This document shows positions 1-8,408 of a stretch of 64,000 nucleotides of DNA, piece by piece. The DNA lies in NCBI RefSeq assembly GCF_001895925.1, contig NZ_MPPI01000013.1, positions 8,264 through 72,263 on the forward strand, written 5' to 3'. The position numbers were made by a program, and so were the translations under genes. Below the pieces are notes generated by a model. It made no database searches. It saw only the letters and a list, made by a program, of their open reading frames with translations, and was not told the DNA's origin. Origin of the DNA: Phormidesmis priestleyi ULC007 (GTDB taxonomy: Bacteria; Cyanobacteriota; Cyanobacteriia; Leptolyngbyales; Leptolyngbyaceae). Within the stretch, counting starts at the first letter, position 1; every line of letters begins with the position of its first letter.

Positions 1-291
1 CGCGACGTTTTTGCCATCTTTGTTGAGTTTCGCTTCAGCAAATCCTTTCTTTTCTTGGCTAAACGTGCGGGCATAGCCATTAGCAGCGCGCGGGAAAAAT
101 TTATTAAACTCGCTGCCTTGCGTCGCATCTTTGGCAACGGCGGTTACTCCTTTTTTGCTGCTGTCTTGCTGTGCCTGAGAAAATTGGGAGGGAGCTTTGG
201 GCTGACAGCCTGTGAGCAGCAAAGCGACAGACAGCATTAAGGCAAAGATGCTTCCACGCCAGTTTGAAAACAACATAGGTTTGATTCTCAT
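1..291 (-). CDS. Lipoprotein, 3' end cut off by window edge
   Basis: The reverse strand reads an open frame from ATG at 291 to the first base of the window (97 codons), so the C-terminus is missing. It begins MRIKPMLFSNWRG, followed by a hydrophobic stretch and the lipobox LLTGC (Cys at about residue 29), which marks export and lipid attachment. A second ATG in frame at 276 is a possible start. After the Cys comes a polar Ser/Gln/Lys-rich linker and then a part with NKFFPRAANGY and FAEAKLNKDG. This looks like a small conserved cyanobacterial lipoprotein of unknown role. It points away from the next gene, the Rieske oxygenase, only in the sense of being downstream of it on the same strand, with a 169-base gap. 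The lipoprotein call is firm; no function can be given. Confidence 0.75.
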   Translation of the reverse strand, partial: MRIKPMLFSNWRGSIFALMLSVALLLTGCQPKAPSQFSQAQQDSSKKGVTAVAKDATQGSEFNKFFPRAANGYARTFSQEKKGFAEAKLNKDGKNVA

Positions 292-460
292 AAGGTGGAT
301 GAGAGAGAAAATCGGGGCATGGAATTTATTGCTTGATGAAGCTTTAGACCTATTCCCGATGACTACTTCTGTAATGTAATGCGATCGTGCATCAAGCGCA
401 TGATCGTAAAGACTACATTCTGCAACAATTAGAGGGAATCAGATTTTTTTAATGCTGTCA

Positions 461-1576
461 TCAAGCCGATGCCTCTTGCGAAACCGATGATTCTAAGGGG
501 TTTTCAAGTGGGTGCGGACGTGTAAACTGCTCATATTGCTGCACCATAAGGCGCTGTGCGGCGACGATCGCGGGGTTAACCTCTACATAGCGACGCTGAG
601 GATTTTTCAAATAATTCTCCTGTTCGCTCTCGATCATTTCAATGTCTTGTCTCAGAAAGCGTAAAAACAGCAGATTAATAATCAGAAGCTGCAAGATCGG
701 ACGCAGAATAGTTAGCAACCACTGAGGCAATCCTAATTTGAGAAACAAGAGTGAGAAAGAGCGACTTTCTTGGGGCGCGATGGGCAACCGCATTAGATAG
801 AGCGATGAAATGCCCGGAAGATGGTTGATGTAATGGGGATAGCGATAATCGACAGAGATAACTTTTGTAGTGACTCGATCGGCTGATTGACTTAGCCCTA
901 ATAGTTGGCTCACAATGCCTGTGTAGGAGAGTTGATATTCGGCGTTGACTGAGTTTTCGGTTTCTCGAAGCTTTAGCAGCACCGGATCAAACCAGCCTTG
1001 CAGGTTTTTGTGGAGATGACCGTGAAACACATCCATCGTGTTTTCATTGCAGATCGAGAAGTGCGCCTTAAAGGTTGCACCGACGGGGAGCAGTAGCCAG
1101 TTAGGGTCGTTATATTCTGGAATTTCGATCAAAGGTTGCGCTTCTGCCAACGTCTGATCGCCGGGAAAGACCCAAATCAAGCCGTACTTTTCTTGCACGG
1201 GAAAGCTTCGTATCTGCACACAAGGAAGCTTTTGATCGGGCGGAAAGTAGGGAATATTCAGACATTCACCCTGCCCGTTAAATTCCCAGCCGTGATAGGG
1301 GCACGAAATTGCATCTCCTTCGACCTTGCCTTTATCGAGCGAAACGCCTTTATGTGGGCAAACATTTTCGACGGCTTGGATTTGGTTTTGGCGATCGCGA
1401 TAGAGGGCGATTGATTGCTGCCAGACCGTTGCAGTTAGAATTTTTGTGGGCTTGAGATCGGTTGCCCACGCGATCGCATACCAATAGTTGCCGTTGATGC
1501 CGACTTCTCGCACCTGACTGCGAGGGGTTTGACTTTTTAAGGTGGTCGCTAGTTCCACAAGCACACTCCTTTCCAT
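461..1576 (-). CDS. Rieske [2Fe-2S] oxygenase, PaO-like
   Basis: This 371-residue protein has a Rieske domain near the N-terminus with CPH (Cys73, His75) and CPYHGWEF (Cys92, His95), the four ligands of the 2Fe-2S cluster. It is followed by a mononuclear iron site with NxxDxxH spacing (Asn179, Asp182, His185, with further His at 187 and 189). This arrangement is that of the oxygenase alpha subunits related to pheophorbide a oxygenase, Tic55 and CAO in cyanobacteria and plants. A hydrophobic stretch near residues 280-310 may hold the protein at a membrane, as in PaO. No reductase or ferredoxin gene lies next to it, so electrons probably come from general photosynthetic ferredoxin. The substrate cannot be read from the sequence; chlorophyll breakdown or another ring-hydroxylation is possible. 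The start is ATG at 1576. Confidence 0.85.
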   Translation of the reverse strand: MERSVLVELATTLKSQTPRSQVREVGINGNYWYAIAWATDLKPTKILTATVWQQSIALYRDRQNQIQAVENVCPHKGVSLDKGKVEGDAISCPYHGWEFNGQGECLNIPYFPPDQKLPCVQIRSFPVQEKYGLIWVFPGDQTLAEAQPLIEIPEYNDPNWLLLPVGATFKAHFSICNENTMDVFHGHLHKNLQGWFDPVLLKLRETENSVNAEYQLSYTGIVSQLLGLSQSADRVTTKVISVDYRYPHYINHLPGISSLYLMRLPIAPQESRSFSLLFLKLGLPQWLLTILRPILQLLIINLLFLRFLRQDIEMIESEQENYLKNPQRRYVEVNPAIVAAQRLMVQQYEQFTRPHPLENPLESSVSQEASA

Positions 1577-1685
1577 GAGGTCATGAATATCATCACCAGG
1601 AATTTTCTATCCTGACATCTCTTCCTCGGCGATTCCGTTTATCTCAAGACAGTATTAAGACTTGCGTAGTTTGCAGGAATGAAAC

Positions 1686-2069
1686 TTACAGTTCTTTTTG
1701 CTCTCGCAGATGGGCTAACTCTGCTCGAATCGCGGCAAGTTGGGCAGTCAGTTCTTGCAGTTCGAGCACCTCTGTTGAAGGCGGCACAACCGGAGTCGCG
1801 ATCGTCGTTACGGTCGTCTCAGAAGCAGCCCGATCGCTTACATTGCGACGTTGATCAAGGAAGATCTCTACAAAACTGCGGGCTTCTTGCTCAGTGATTT
1901 CCCCTTTCTCAGCCCATTCTTGCGCCAACTGATCTAGCTCTAGCTTTAATTTTGATAGATTTTGCTCACGTCTTTGTGGGTCTTGCAACACTTCGATCAG
2001 CATTGCCGTTGCGCCGATCGTGACGTGGAATCCTTTCTGAAATAGCCGAAGGACGGTATCAGAGTTCAT
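1686..2069 (-). CDS. Small coiled-coil protein, phasin-like
   Basis: This 127-residue protein begins MNSDTVLRLFQKGFHVTIGATAMLIEVLQD, an amphipathic segment that could lie on a membrane or granule surface. A long charged helix follows (residues about 30-75, with QEWAEKGEITEQEARSF), then a Thr/Val/Pro linker and a C-terminal helix of the LTAQLAAIRAELAHLREQ type. The layout of an amphipathic N-terminus plus coiled coil resembles phasin-like or PhaF-type granule proteins, but no PHA synthesis gene is nearby, so that is only a structural likeness. It lies between two unrelated genes on the same strand and is probably its own unit. It is likely a real gene because of its protein-like composition and normal start. 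Confidence 0.6.
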   Translation of the reverse strand: MNSDTVLRLFQKGFHVTIGATAMLIEVLQDPQRREQNLSKLKLELDQLAQEWAEKGEITEQEARSFVEIFLDQRRNVSDRAASETTVTTIATPVVPPSTEVLELQELTAQLAAIRAELAHLREQKEL

Positions 2070-2121
2070 GGTTTAAAGAGATCAATAGAAGAGTGATTGC
2101 CTTGATTTTACTCCACGTTTC

Positions 2122-2469
2122 TCAGCTAACTTGCTCTAGATAATGACTGATATCGTCATTGACTCGGCTGAGTTCGGCTTCGGTGGTGATGCGAATGCGA
2201 TCGTCTCTCAGGGTGATTAGCACTTTGGCGGCAAAGGGCGTTGCCCAAATGTTGGGATTGCAAAAGATTTCTAAAAAAACATCGCCTGTGTAGCGATATT
2301 CCACTGGCTTCTGAGGCGTAACTTTACCGCCAGGAATCGGTTTGTTGGCAGTGATTTTTAGCCGCTCCATTAGTTCTGCAAGGGTCACTTTCAATTCTTT
2401 AGCAGCCTCTGGGCTAAAGCTAAAAGAGATAGAACCTTCAATTAGATTAAGAGTCAGTTGAGAAGACAT
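2122..2469 (-). CDS. Conserved hypothetical protein, 115 aa
   Basis: I do not recognise this 115-residue protein. It starts MSSQLTLNLIEGSISFSF and alternates beta-like segments with an amphipathic helix (EAAKELKVTLAELMERL). The later part has YRYTGDVFLEIFCNPN and ends with a charged segment NDDISHYLEQVS. There is no signal peptide and no membrane segment, so it is probably soluble. It is 52 bases upstream of the phasin-like gene on the same strand, so the two could share a transcript. The reading frame is continuous and codon use is like the neighbours. Confidence 0.5.
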   Translation of the reverse strand: MSSQLTLNLIEGSISFSFSPEAAKELKVTLAELMERLKITANKPIPGGKVTPQKPVEYRYTGDVFLEIFCNPNIWATPFAAKVLITLRDDRIRITTEAELSRVNDDISHYLEQVS

Positions 2470-2798
2470 AGAACTTATTTGAACGGGGCTGATATCTCAT
2501 CCTACCTGGAGAGTGGAGGCGGGAATTAGGAATTAGGCAGAAAAGTTAACTGACGATCGTGGATCTTCGTCGTGGTTCTTAAATTTCTAAATGACAAAAA
2601 TCCACAAAAAGAATCTCTCAAATATGTCGCCAGAAAGTGAATGTTATCGGTTTATCTAAGCTGCTAGTTGAGAGTATCATCAACAGCTTAAGCGAGTTGT
2701 AGAAATCCCAAAGCTTTAACGTACAAGACTTTAGGGTATTTTCAATCTGCGAGATCTACACTGAATGACAGAGCAGCTCAATAGCAAGGTGGGTAGTT
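2470..2798. other. Intergenic region, divergent promoters
   Basis: This 329-base gap separates the leftward 115-aa gene from the rightward cation efflux gene, so both promoters must lie here. It is AT-rich in the middle (2575-2660). I see no coding potential, no tRNA and no convincing palindrome or metal-regulator box. Confidence 0.5.
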
Positions 2799-3707
2799 GT
2801 GATAGTAGATAATCGACCAACGGTTCGTAGAGTGTTAATCATTACCCTGTTGCTGAATCTGTTTGTTTTAGGACTCAAGGCGTTTGTCGGAGTGGCCACG
2901 GGTTCGCTGAGTCTATTAGCCGATGCCTTGCACAGTTTAACCGACAGTGCAAATAACATTTTGGGACTCATTGCCAGTCGGTTTTCGTCACCGATGCCCG
3001 ATCGCGATCATCCTTACGGGCACCAAAAATTTGAAGCTGTGGGCGCTTTAGGAATCGCCGCATTTTTGGGAATCGCCTGTTTCGAGATTTTGCAAGGGGT
3101 GATCGAGCGATTGATGGGCACGGGTAAACCCATTCGCATCTCAGCCGGAGAGTTGTGGCTGCTGCTGCTTGTGTTGGGCGTTAATATCTTTGTCACCTAT
3201 TACGAACGCCATGAAGGGCAGCGAGTGGGCAGTCCGATTTTGATTGCAGATGCCCAGCACACCATGAGCGATGTTTGGGTGACAATCAGCGTTCTCGCAG
3301 GTTTAATCAGCGTTTGGGCGTTTAACTGGCAGTGGATGGATGTGGCACTGTCTTTTCCGGTAGCGCTGCTAGTGTTTTCGAGTGGTTGGTCAGTGCTCAA
3401 GCAAAACCTGCCCTCGCTTGTCGATGAGATGGCGATCGCGCCAGAAGCGATTTATGAAGTCGCGATGCAGGTGCCCGGCGTGTTGAACTGTCACGATATT
3501 GCATCGCGGGGTGTGGTGGGTCGGCAGGCTTTTATCGAGATGCATTTGATTGTCGAAGCGCGTGATGTTTTGACTGCCCACGAGATCACTGAGGAAGTAG
3601 AAGCTCGATTAGCCGAGAAATATAGCCCTGTGAGAGTGATGATTCACGTAGAGCCACCCACTTATAAATCTGACCAGATTAGCTACGGTTCACAGGTAGA
3701 AAATTGA
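2799..3707 (+). CDS. Cation diffusion facilitator (CDF) transporter
   Basis: This 302-residue inner-membrane protein is of the cation diffusion facilitator family, which exports divalent metals such as Zn, Co, Fe or Mn in exchange for protons. The two metal-site motifs are visible: ADALHSLTD (Asp42, His45, Asp49) in TM2 and ADAQHTMSD (Asp151, His154, Asp158) in TM5. This DxxHxxxD / DxxHxxxD pattern fits the broad Fe/Mn or Zn groups of the family. Six membrane segments are followed by a cytoplasmic tail of about 95 residues with CHDIASRGVVG and HLIVEA, matching the usual dimerising ferredoxin-like domain. The start is GTG at 2799. The next gene, guaA, converges on it. The metal cannot be decided by sequence inspection. 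Confidence 0.85.
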   Translation: MIVDNRPTVRRVLIITLLLNLFVLGLKAFVGVATGSLSLLADALHSLTDSANNILGLIASRFSSPMPDRDHPYGHQKFEAVGALGIAAFLGIACFEILQGVIERLMGTGKPIRISAGELWLLLLVLGVNIFVTYYERHEGQRVGSPILIADAQHTMSDVWVTISVLAGLISVWAFNWQWMDVALSFPVALLVFSSGWSVLKQNLPSLVDEMAIAPEAIYEVAMQVPGVLNCHDIASRGVVGRQAFIEMHLIVEARDVLTAHEITEEVEARLAEKYSPVRVMIHVEPPTYKSDQISYGSQVEN

Positions 3708-3708
3708 G

Positions 3709-3758
3709 TTTTCCACAAGTCGTCAGAGTTTTCCACAGAGTTTAGACCGTTTTCCACA
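3709..3758 (+). other. Three DnaA-box-like TTTTCCACA repeats
   Basis: The sequence TTTTCCACA occurs three times in the same orientation, at 3709-3717, 3729-3737 and 3750-3758, with start-to-start steps of 20 and 21 bases (two helical turns). This is the DnaA-box sequence reported for cyanobacteria. The cluster sits in the 190-base gap between two convergent genes. It may bind DnaA, as part of an origin or as a titration site. No clear AT-rich unwinding region is next to it. Confidence 0.5.
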
Positions 3759-3768
3759 AATAACCCTA

Positions 3769-3790
3769 GGGGCATGGCATGCCGTGCCCT
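3769..3790. repeat. Short palindrome, GGGCATGGCA/TGCCGTGCCC
   Basis: This is a near-perfect inverted repeat with one G-T pair, ending CCCTCTCGC. A closely related palindrome with the same CCCTCTCGC tail lies at 8371-8398 downstream of the M16 gene. Both follow gene ends, so they may be transcription-end hairpins or copies of a small dispersed repeat. Confidence 0.5.
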
Positions 3791-3897
3791 CTCGCAACCG
3801 ATCGAATGATCGCAATTATTTTTGAAATGGGTATGACAGAGCATTTGACCCCAAACATTCGTCCTCCATGTTTGCGATCAAATACTCATCGTTCAAG

Positions 3898-5529
3898 TTA
3901 TTCCCATTCGATCGTGCCAGGTGGTTTGGATGTAATGTCATAAACGACACGATTGACCCCACGCACTTCATTGACGATGCGGTTAGAAATCGTTTCTAAC
4001 AAATCATAGGGAACTCTTGCCCAATCAGCAGTCATGCCATCTTCACTGGCGACAAAGCGCAGCACGATCGGATAGGCATAAGTGCGTTGATCGCCCATTA
4101 CCCCGACGCTGCGAATCGGCAACAACACCGCAAACGCTTGCCAAAGATCATGGTATAGTCCCGCTCGATTAATTTCTTGACGAACGATTAAGTCGGCATC
4201 GCGGAGAATGTTGAGCCGTTCGCTCGTGACTTCGCCCAAAATGCGGATCGCCAAACCCGGCCCTGGAAACGGTTGACGATTGACAATTTCTTCGGGGAGA
4301 CCGATCGAGCGTCCCACTTTCCGCACTTCGTCTTTAAACAGTTTGCGGAGTGGCTCGACTAGTTTAAAGCGTAGATCTTTGGGCAACCCTCCCACGTTGT
4401 GGTGACTTTTGATTTTGACCGCGACTCGTTCACCCGTTTGGGGATCAACATTGGTGTCGGCAGACTCGATCACATCGGGATAGAGAGTCCCCTGGGCGAG
4501 ATAGTCAAACGGGCCAAGCCGCTTCGATTCGGACTCAAACACGCTGATAAACTCGTGCCCAATCCGCTTGCGTTTCTCTTCGGGATCGGTGATGCCTTTG
4601 ACTGAGTTGATAAAGCGATCGCGGGCGTTTACATATTCAACTGAGATATGAAACTGCTCGGCAAAGAGTTTCACTAACCGCTCTGGTTCGAGCTTTCGCA
4701 TAAAACCCTGATCGATAAACATGCAGGTTAGCTGATCTCCGATCGCGCGATGCAGCAAAAACGCCAGCGTTGAGGAATCGACTCCACCTGACAACGCCAG
4801 CAAAACGCGCTTATCGCCGACCCTTGCCCGAATTTCTCGAATCGCTTCTTCGACAAATGCCGCCGTTGTCCAAGTGGGTTCGCAGTTGCAGATGTGATAG
4901 ACAAAGTTGCGAATCAGCGCCTGTCCACCCTGTGAATGCACTACTTCGGGGTGAAACTGAACCCCGTAAAGTTTGCGATCGTGATCAGCGATCGCCGCAC
5001 AGGGCGTATTTGCTGTATGTGCCAGTAGCTCAAAGCCAGGCGGGAGGTCAGTCACCGAATCACCGTGACTCATCCACATCGTGGTGTGGTCTTCGACATT
5101 GGTCAGCAGATCGGTGGGGTCGTCGATTTCTAAACTTGCTTTGCCATATTCGCCCCGATCGGACTTTTCGACCCCGCCGCCGAGTTGCTGCACCATCAAC
5201 TGCATTCCATAGCAAACCCCCAAAACTGGGATGCCCAAATTCCAAATCTCAGGATCGCTATGAGGAGCGCCCTGATCATAGACAGAACTCGGCCCCCCGG
5301 AAAAAATGATGCCTTTGGGATTGAGTTGTTTAAGATGTTCAGCCGAGGTGCGATAGGAGAGCACCTCTGAATAAACTTGAGTTTCGCGGATGCGCCGGGC
5401 AATCAACTCAGAATATTGGGAGCCAAAGTCCAGAATCACAATCATCTGTCGATTGACCACATCCAAACCGGTGTCTGAGGTAGATGCAGAGGGCGATGTG
5501 AGAACAGCCTGTTCAGTCTGAGGAGTCAC
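3898..5529 (-). CDS. guaA: GMP synthase (glutamine-hydrolysing)
   Basis: GuaA makes GMP from XMP, glutamine and ATP in the cytosol, the last step of guanine nucleotide synthesis. The 543 residues show the whole enzyme. A class I glutamine amidotransferase domain comes first, with catalytic Cys106 in GVCYGMQ and the His/Glu pair in GVQFHPEV. The ATP pyrophosphatase domain follows with the PP-loop [10 protein letters not shown], and then the dimerisation domain ending KPPGTIEWE. The GTG start at 5529 gives a 28-residue N-terminal extension before [12 protein letters not shown]; such extensions are usual in cyanobacterial GuaA, so I kept it, though the second Met is a possible start. It is a stand-alone gene, convergent with the CDF gene and divergent from the STAS gene. 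Confidence 0.97.
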   Translation of the reverse strand: MTPQTEQAVLTSPSASTSDTGLDVVNRQMIVILDFGSQYSELIARRIRETQVYSEVLSYRTSAEHLKQLNPKGIIFSGGPSSVYDQGAPHSDPEIWNLGIPVLGVCYGMQLMVQQLGGGVEKSDRGEYGKASLEIDDPTDLLTNVEDHTTMWMSHGDSVTDLPPGFELLAHTANTPCAAIADHDRKLYGVQFHPEVVHSQGGQALIRNFVYHICNCEPTWTTAAFVEEAIREIRARVGDKRVLLALSGGVDSSTLAFLLHRAIGDQLTCMFIDQGFMRKLEPERLVKLFAEQFHISVEYVNARDRFINSVKGITDPEEKRKRIGHEFISVFESESKRLGPFDYLAQGTLYPDVIESADTNVDPQTGERVAVKIKSHHNVGGLPKDLRFKLVEPLRKLFKDEVRKVGRSIGLPEEIVNRQPFPGPGLAIRILGEVTSERLNILRDADLIVRQEINRAGLYHDLWQAFAVLLPIRSVGVMGDQRTYAYPIVLRFVASEDGMTADWARVPYDLLETISNRIVNEVRGVNRVVYDITSKPPGTIEWE

Positions 5530-5796
5530 GGAGATAACCTGATGGAATCCTAAAAGTGGACAGATAAACGTCTGAAAAAAATAGTTTGCAAGGGAGTCAA
5601 TAAATTTGGACTTTTGGGTATTCTGGCTATTTTAATCACATTAACAAACTTGACTCAAGTAATGCGATGACAATTTTGCTCTTTATAAATATTTGTGATA
5701 CTCTGACAACCTTTATGGGCACTCATTCCATATCGACCAGAAATAAAGGCTCGTGGGCTGCAACAAATGCCCTGGCTATATTGTCAAAGGTAACTT

Positions 5797-6216
5797 ATGG
5801 AAATTTCTGCTAACATCGACAGAATTTTGACCCTTCAGGGTGGCAGACCTCTTAGTGAGATGCCTCCCAAAACGGTAGTTTTGCAGCCTCGTGGAGCGCT
5901 GTTGGGCGAGGTTAAAACCGCTTTTGAGATCAGCTTAGAGCAAGCGATCGTCGAAGCTGAGGCAGTCATTGTTGATTTGCTGTGGGTCACCCGCATAGAT
6001 GCTGAAGGAATTTCTGTCTTGCTGGCAGGCATGAAGCAAGCCCAAGCCATTGGCAAGTGCCTTTCTTTTTTGGCGATGGATGCGACGACTCGCACAGCTT
6101 TAGATGCAGTCTGGGCGCAGCAGCGAGAAACCGAAGCATCTCCACAAGCTGATTTATTTACGCCTAACTTTGAGCAGTTTCTAGACAACCACAAAAATAC
6201 ACAAGTTTCGCCTTGA
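5797..6216 (+). CDS. STAS-domain protein
   Basis: This 139-residue soluble protein has the features of a STAS domain: a beta strand (KTVVLQPRGAL), a helix (EISLEQAIVEAEAVIVDL) and the signature loop WVTRIDAEGISVLLAGM. In anti-sigma factor antagonists the loop carries a phosphorylated Ser in a D-S-x-G pattern; here it is D-A-E-G (about residues 68-71), so phosphorylation at that place is not possible. About 30 residues of extra tail follow the domain. No anti-sigma kinase or PP2C gene is adjacent, so its partner is unknown. It may take part in a partner-switching pathway or only bind another protein. A weak AAAGG lies upstream of the ATG. Confidence 0.7.
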   Translation: MEISANIDRILTLQGGRPLSEMPPKTVVLQPRGALLGEVKTAFEISLEQAIVEAEAVIVDLLWVTRIDAEGISVLLAGMKQAQAIGKCLSFLAMDATTRTALDAVWAQQRETEASPQADLFTPNFEQFLDNHKNTQVSP

Positions 6217-6221
6217 GCGAT

Positions 6222-6881
6222 CTATTTTTTGAGCGCTAACGTTAATCCATCGGCGATCGGCAGCAAACTCAAAATGATGCGATCGTCATTCGCTAGTTTC
6301 TGATTAAAGGCTCGAATCGTTTGGGTAATTTTGTCGTGATCGTTAGGATCAGCAACTCGCCCCAACCAGAGTACGTTGTCGATCGCGATCAATCCACCGG
6401 GACGAATCAGTTGAAAGGCACGATCGTAATAATTCTCATAGTTACCTTTGTCGGCATCAATAAACGCAAAATCAAAGGTTTCAGCTTGGGTTTCGAGAAG
6501 GTGATCTAACGTCTCTATTGCGGGCGCGATGTGCAAATCGATTTTGTCAGTCACGCCAGCCGCTTGCCAATAGCGACGAGCGATCGCGGTATAGTCTTCA
6601 CTGATATCACAGGCGACCAGCTTGCCGTTTGGGGGCAGTGCTAACGCGATCGCGAGAGAACTGTATCCCGTAAACACGCCCACTTCAAGAGTTTTTTTGG
6701 CTCCCATTAGGCGAACGAGCAACCCCATAAACTGCCCTTGCTCAGGCGAAATTTGCATTCTGGCTTGAGGATGATTGGCAGTTTCTTGGCGCAGTGTGGC
6801 GAGAATCTCAGGTTCGTTTGGCGAGTTTGCCGCAATATAGCGGTAGAGGTCATCACTGACTCCAAAAGATTTTTTGTCCAT
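6222..6881 (-). CDS. SAM-dependent O-methyltransferase, CCoAOMT-like
   Basis: This 219-residue enzyme is of the class I family of O-methyltransferases (methyltransf_3, related to caffeoyl-CoA O-methyltransferase). The SAM-binding motif I is LEVGVFTGYSSLAIALA, with VACDISEDY after it (Asp as ribose ligand). The DxxKxNY motif appears as FIDADKGNYENYYD, which contributes metal and SAM contacts. IAIDNVLWLGRV is the usual metal-site segment with Asp-Asn. Substrates are normally catechols bound through a divalent metal. The gene converges with the STAS gene with only 5 bases between the stops. It has no clear pathway neighbours, so the substrate is unknown. Confidence 0.88.
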   Translation of the reverse strand: MDKKSFGVSDDLYRYIAANSPNEPEILATLRQETANHPQARMQISPEQGQFMGLLVRLMGAKKTLEVGVFTGYSSLAIALALPPNGKLVACDISEDYTAIARRYWQAAGVTDKIDLHIAPAIETLDHLLETQAETFDFAFIDADKGNYENYYDRAFQLIRPGGLIAIDNVLWLGRVADPNDHDKITQTIRAFNQKLANDDRIILSLLPIADGLTLALKK

Positions 6882-6952
6882 CCTGTCTCCCTAAGTCGCT
6901 TTCAGGCTCATCCTATCCTGTTACTCTAAAAGTGGCGTTTGAGGAAAATAAA

Positions 6953-7363
6953 GTGCGGCGATCGATTCAAATCATTTTGGCTGTGATCTTAGTGAGTCTG
7001 ATAACAGCCTGTAGCGCGAATAATCTGACTCCTAGCAATCAAATTGTGCGACGAGCGATCGCGCTGCAAGCCACTCAAACCCAGCAAGAACTCAGCCAGC
7101 AGTTGCGGCTAAAATCACCCGATCTGAAGGTCGATCGAGTCAAGGTTACGAGTCAAGAACCTCTGGCGATCCAAAATTTGTCGGCTTATCGAGTGCAGGG
7201 CAACTATGATTACACGCTCAAGCTTTCTCAGCGATCGGTGACTCAAAAAGACAATCCATTTGAGGTTTATTTGCAGCGGCAAAGTGAAGGAAAAACTTGG
7301 CGACTTGCCCAAAAACAGCGCGAGGAGAATGGCTCAAGTTGGGTGACGCAGTTAGTAGAGTAA
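6953..7363 (+). CDS. Small lipoprotein of unknown function
   Basis: The N-terminus is a lipoprotein signal peptide: charged VRRSIQ, a hydrophobic core and lipobox LITAC. The best start is GTG at 6953, because GAGGA lies 7 bases before it. An in-frame GTG at 6932 would add seven residues but has no ribosome binding site. After the Cys the protein has a Gln-rich helix (TQTQQELSQQLRL) and beta-rich parts (VDRVKVTSQEPLAIQN, YRVQGNYDYTLKL) ending in WVTQLVE, giving about 136 residues. This looks like a small extracytoplasmic protein conserved in cyanobacteria; no function is known to me. It converges with map across a strong hairpin. Confidence 0.7.
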   Translation: MRRSIQIILAVILVSLITACSANNLTPSNQIVRRAIALQATQTQQELSQQLRLKSPDLKVDRVKVTSQEPLAIQNLSAYRVQGNYDYTLKLSQRSVTQKDNPFEVYLQRQSEGKTWRLAQKQREENGSSWVTQLVE

Positions 7364-7380
7364 CGGAAATTTTGAGTGAC

Positions 7381-7420
7381 GAGTTTTGAAACCTGGCTTC
7401 AAAACTCATCGCCTGTTTTT
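7381..7420. terminator. Hairpin between convergent genes
   Basis: GAGTTTTGAA (7381-7390) and TTCAAAACTC (7398-7407) form a perfect 10-bp stem with a 7-base loop. A T-run follows on the + strand (7414-7420). It can end transcription of the lipoprotein gene and perhaps of map from the other side. Confidence 0.75.
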
Positions 7421-8231
7421 AGACTTTTGTGCGATCGGTCAAAATCTCATAGCCATCTTCAGTGACGAGAACGGTGTGTTCAAACTGGGCAGAGAGGGAG
7501 TTGTCTAAAGTGACTGCCGTCCAACGATCGGGAAGAATGCGCGTGTTTTTGGTGCCTACGTTGATGATCGGCTCGATCGCCAGTGTCATGCCAGCCCGAA
7601 GTTTAACGTTTGGCATAGCGTGGGTGCGAAAGTTGAAGACGGAAGGTTCTTCGTGTAGATTGCGACCGACCCCATGCCCTGTGAAGTCTTCTACGACTTT
7701 AAAGCCGTTTGTCTCAACATAATCTTGAATCGCTCCAGCAAGATCGAGCAAAAATGCTCCAGCGCGAACTTGCTCAATGCCCTTGTAAAGTGCCTGTTCT
7801 GCAACGTGAATCAGTTTAGCCGCGTCGGGTGTGACTTGACCGACGGCGATCGTAATACACGAATCGCCATGAAAGCCTTCAAAAAATGCGCCCGTATCAA
7901 CTTTCAGCACATCGCCCGTCCTAATCACTTTTTTGCGGCTCGGAATCCCGTGAACAACTTCCTGATTGATGCTGGAGCAAATCGAGGCGGGAAAGCCGTG
8001 ATAGCCCTTAAAGCTGGGTGTAGCTCCCATTTCTCGAATGCGTTTTTCAGCATGGGCATCGAGGTCAGCCGTCGTCATTCCTGGCTCGACCATTTCTGAG
8101 ATTTCTTTGAGCACGATCGCTACAATTTTTGCCGCCTGCCTCATGATCTCGATTTCGCGCTGAGACTTAATTTCAATGCCTCGACGCTTTTTGGGAGAAG
8201 ACTGGGGAAGCAGATTACTGAGAATATTCAT
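7419..8231 (-). CDS. map: Methionine aminopeptidase, type I
   Basis: MAP removes the first methionine from new proteins in the cytosol. The five metal ligands of type I enzymes can be found in the usual contexts: [13 protein letters not shown] (two Asp), [12 protein letters not shown] (His), AIEPIIN (Glu) and the final [10 protein letters not shown] (Glu). The Met at 8231 starts [21 protein letters not shown], a common cyanobacterial form; the frame stays open to 8279 but the extra residues look random. The full length is then about 270 residues with no truncation. The gene lies alone, convergent with the small lipoprotein and about 180 bases from the end of the M16 gene. Confidence 0.95.
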   Translation of the reverse strand: MNILSNLLPQSSPKKRRGIEIKSQREIEIMRQAAKIVAIVLKEISEMVEPGMTTADLDAHAEKRIREMGATPSFKGYHGFPASICSSINQEVVHGIPSRKKVIRTGDVLKVDTGAFFEGFHGDSCITIAVGQVTPDAAKLIHVAEQALYKGIEQVRAGAFLLDLAGAIQDYVETNGFKVVEDFTGHGVGRNLHEEPSVFNFRTHAMPNVKLRAGMTLAIEPIINVGTKNTRILPDRWTAVTLDNSLSAQFEHTVLVTEDGYEILTDRTKV

Positions 8232-8370
8232 AGAGATCGGCGGTAGTTCAGCAGTGGAGTTAGCGATCGCGCAACACACGCCCTCGCCATTTTCTAAGGT
8301 AGCTTAATTCTCGTACAAACGAGTCTTATCCAATTTGATTAACGCGATAGATCCGCATGGGAACACGGGT

Positions 8371-8398
8371 AGGGGCACGACATGTCGTGCCCTCTCGC
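8371..8398. repeat. Short palindrome related to 3769-3790
   Basis: The sequence AGGGGCACGACATGTCGTGCCCTCTCGC has a central palindrome (GGGGCACGACA / TGTCGTGCCC) and the same CCCTCTCGC tail as the repeat at 3769. It is 10 bases from the stop of the M16 gene. It may serve as its transcription-end hairpin. Confidence 0.5.
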
Positions 8399-8408
8399 GA
8401 TCGATTTC

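Noticed and set aside
2756-2971. Leftward small frame over the start of the CDF gene
   Set aside because: It overlaps the certain CDF gene and has no ribosome binding site or pattern.
4770-5309. A 179-codon open frame opposite guaA
   Set aside because: It lies wholly inside guaA on the other strand, its product is Arg/Ser/Pro-rich with no protein pattern, and guaA is certain.
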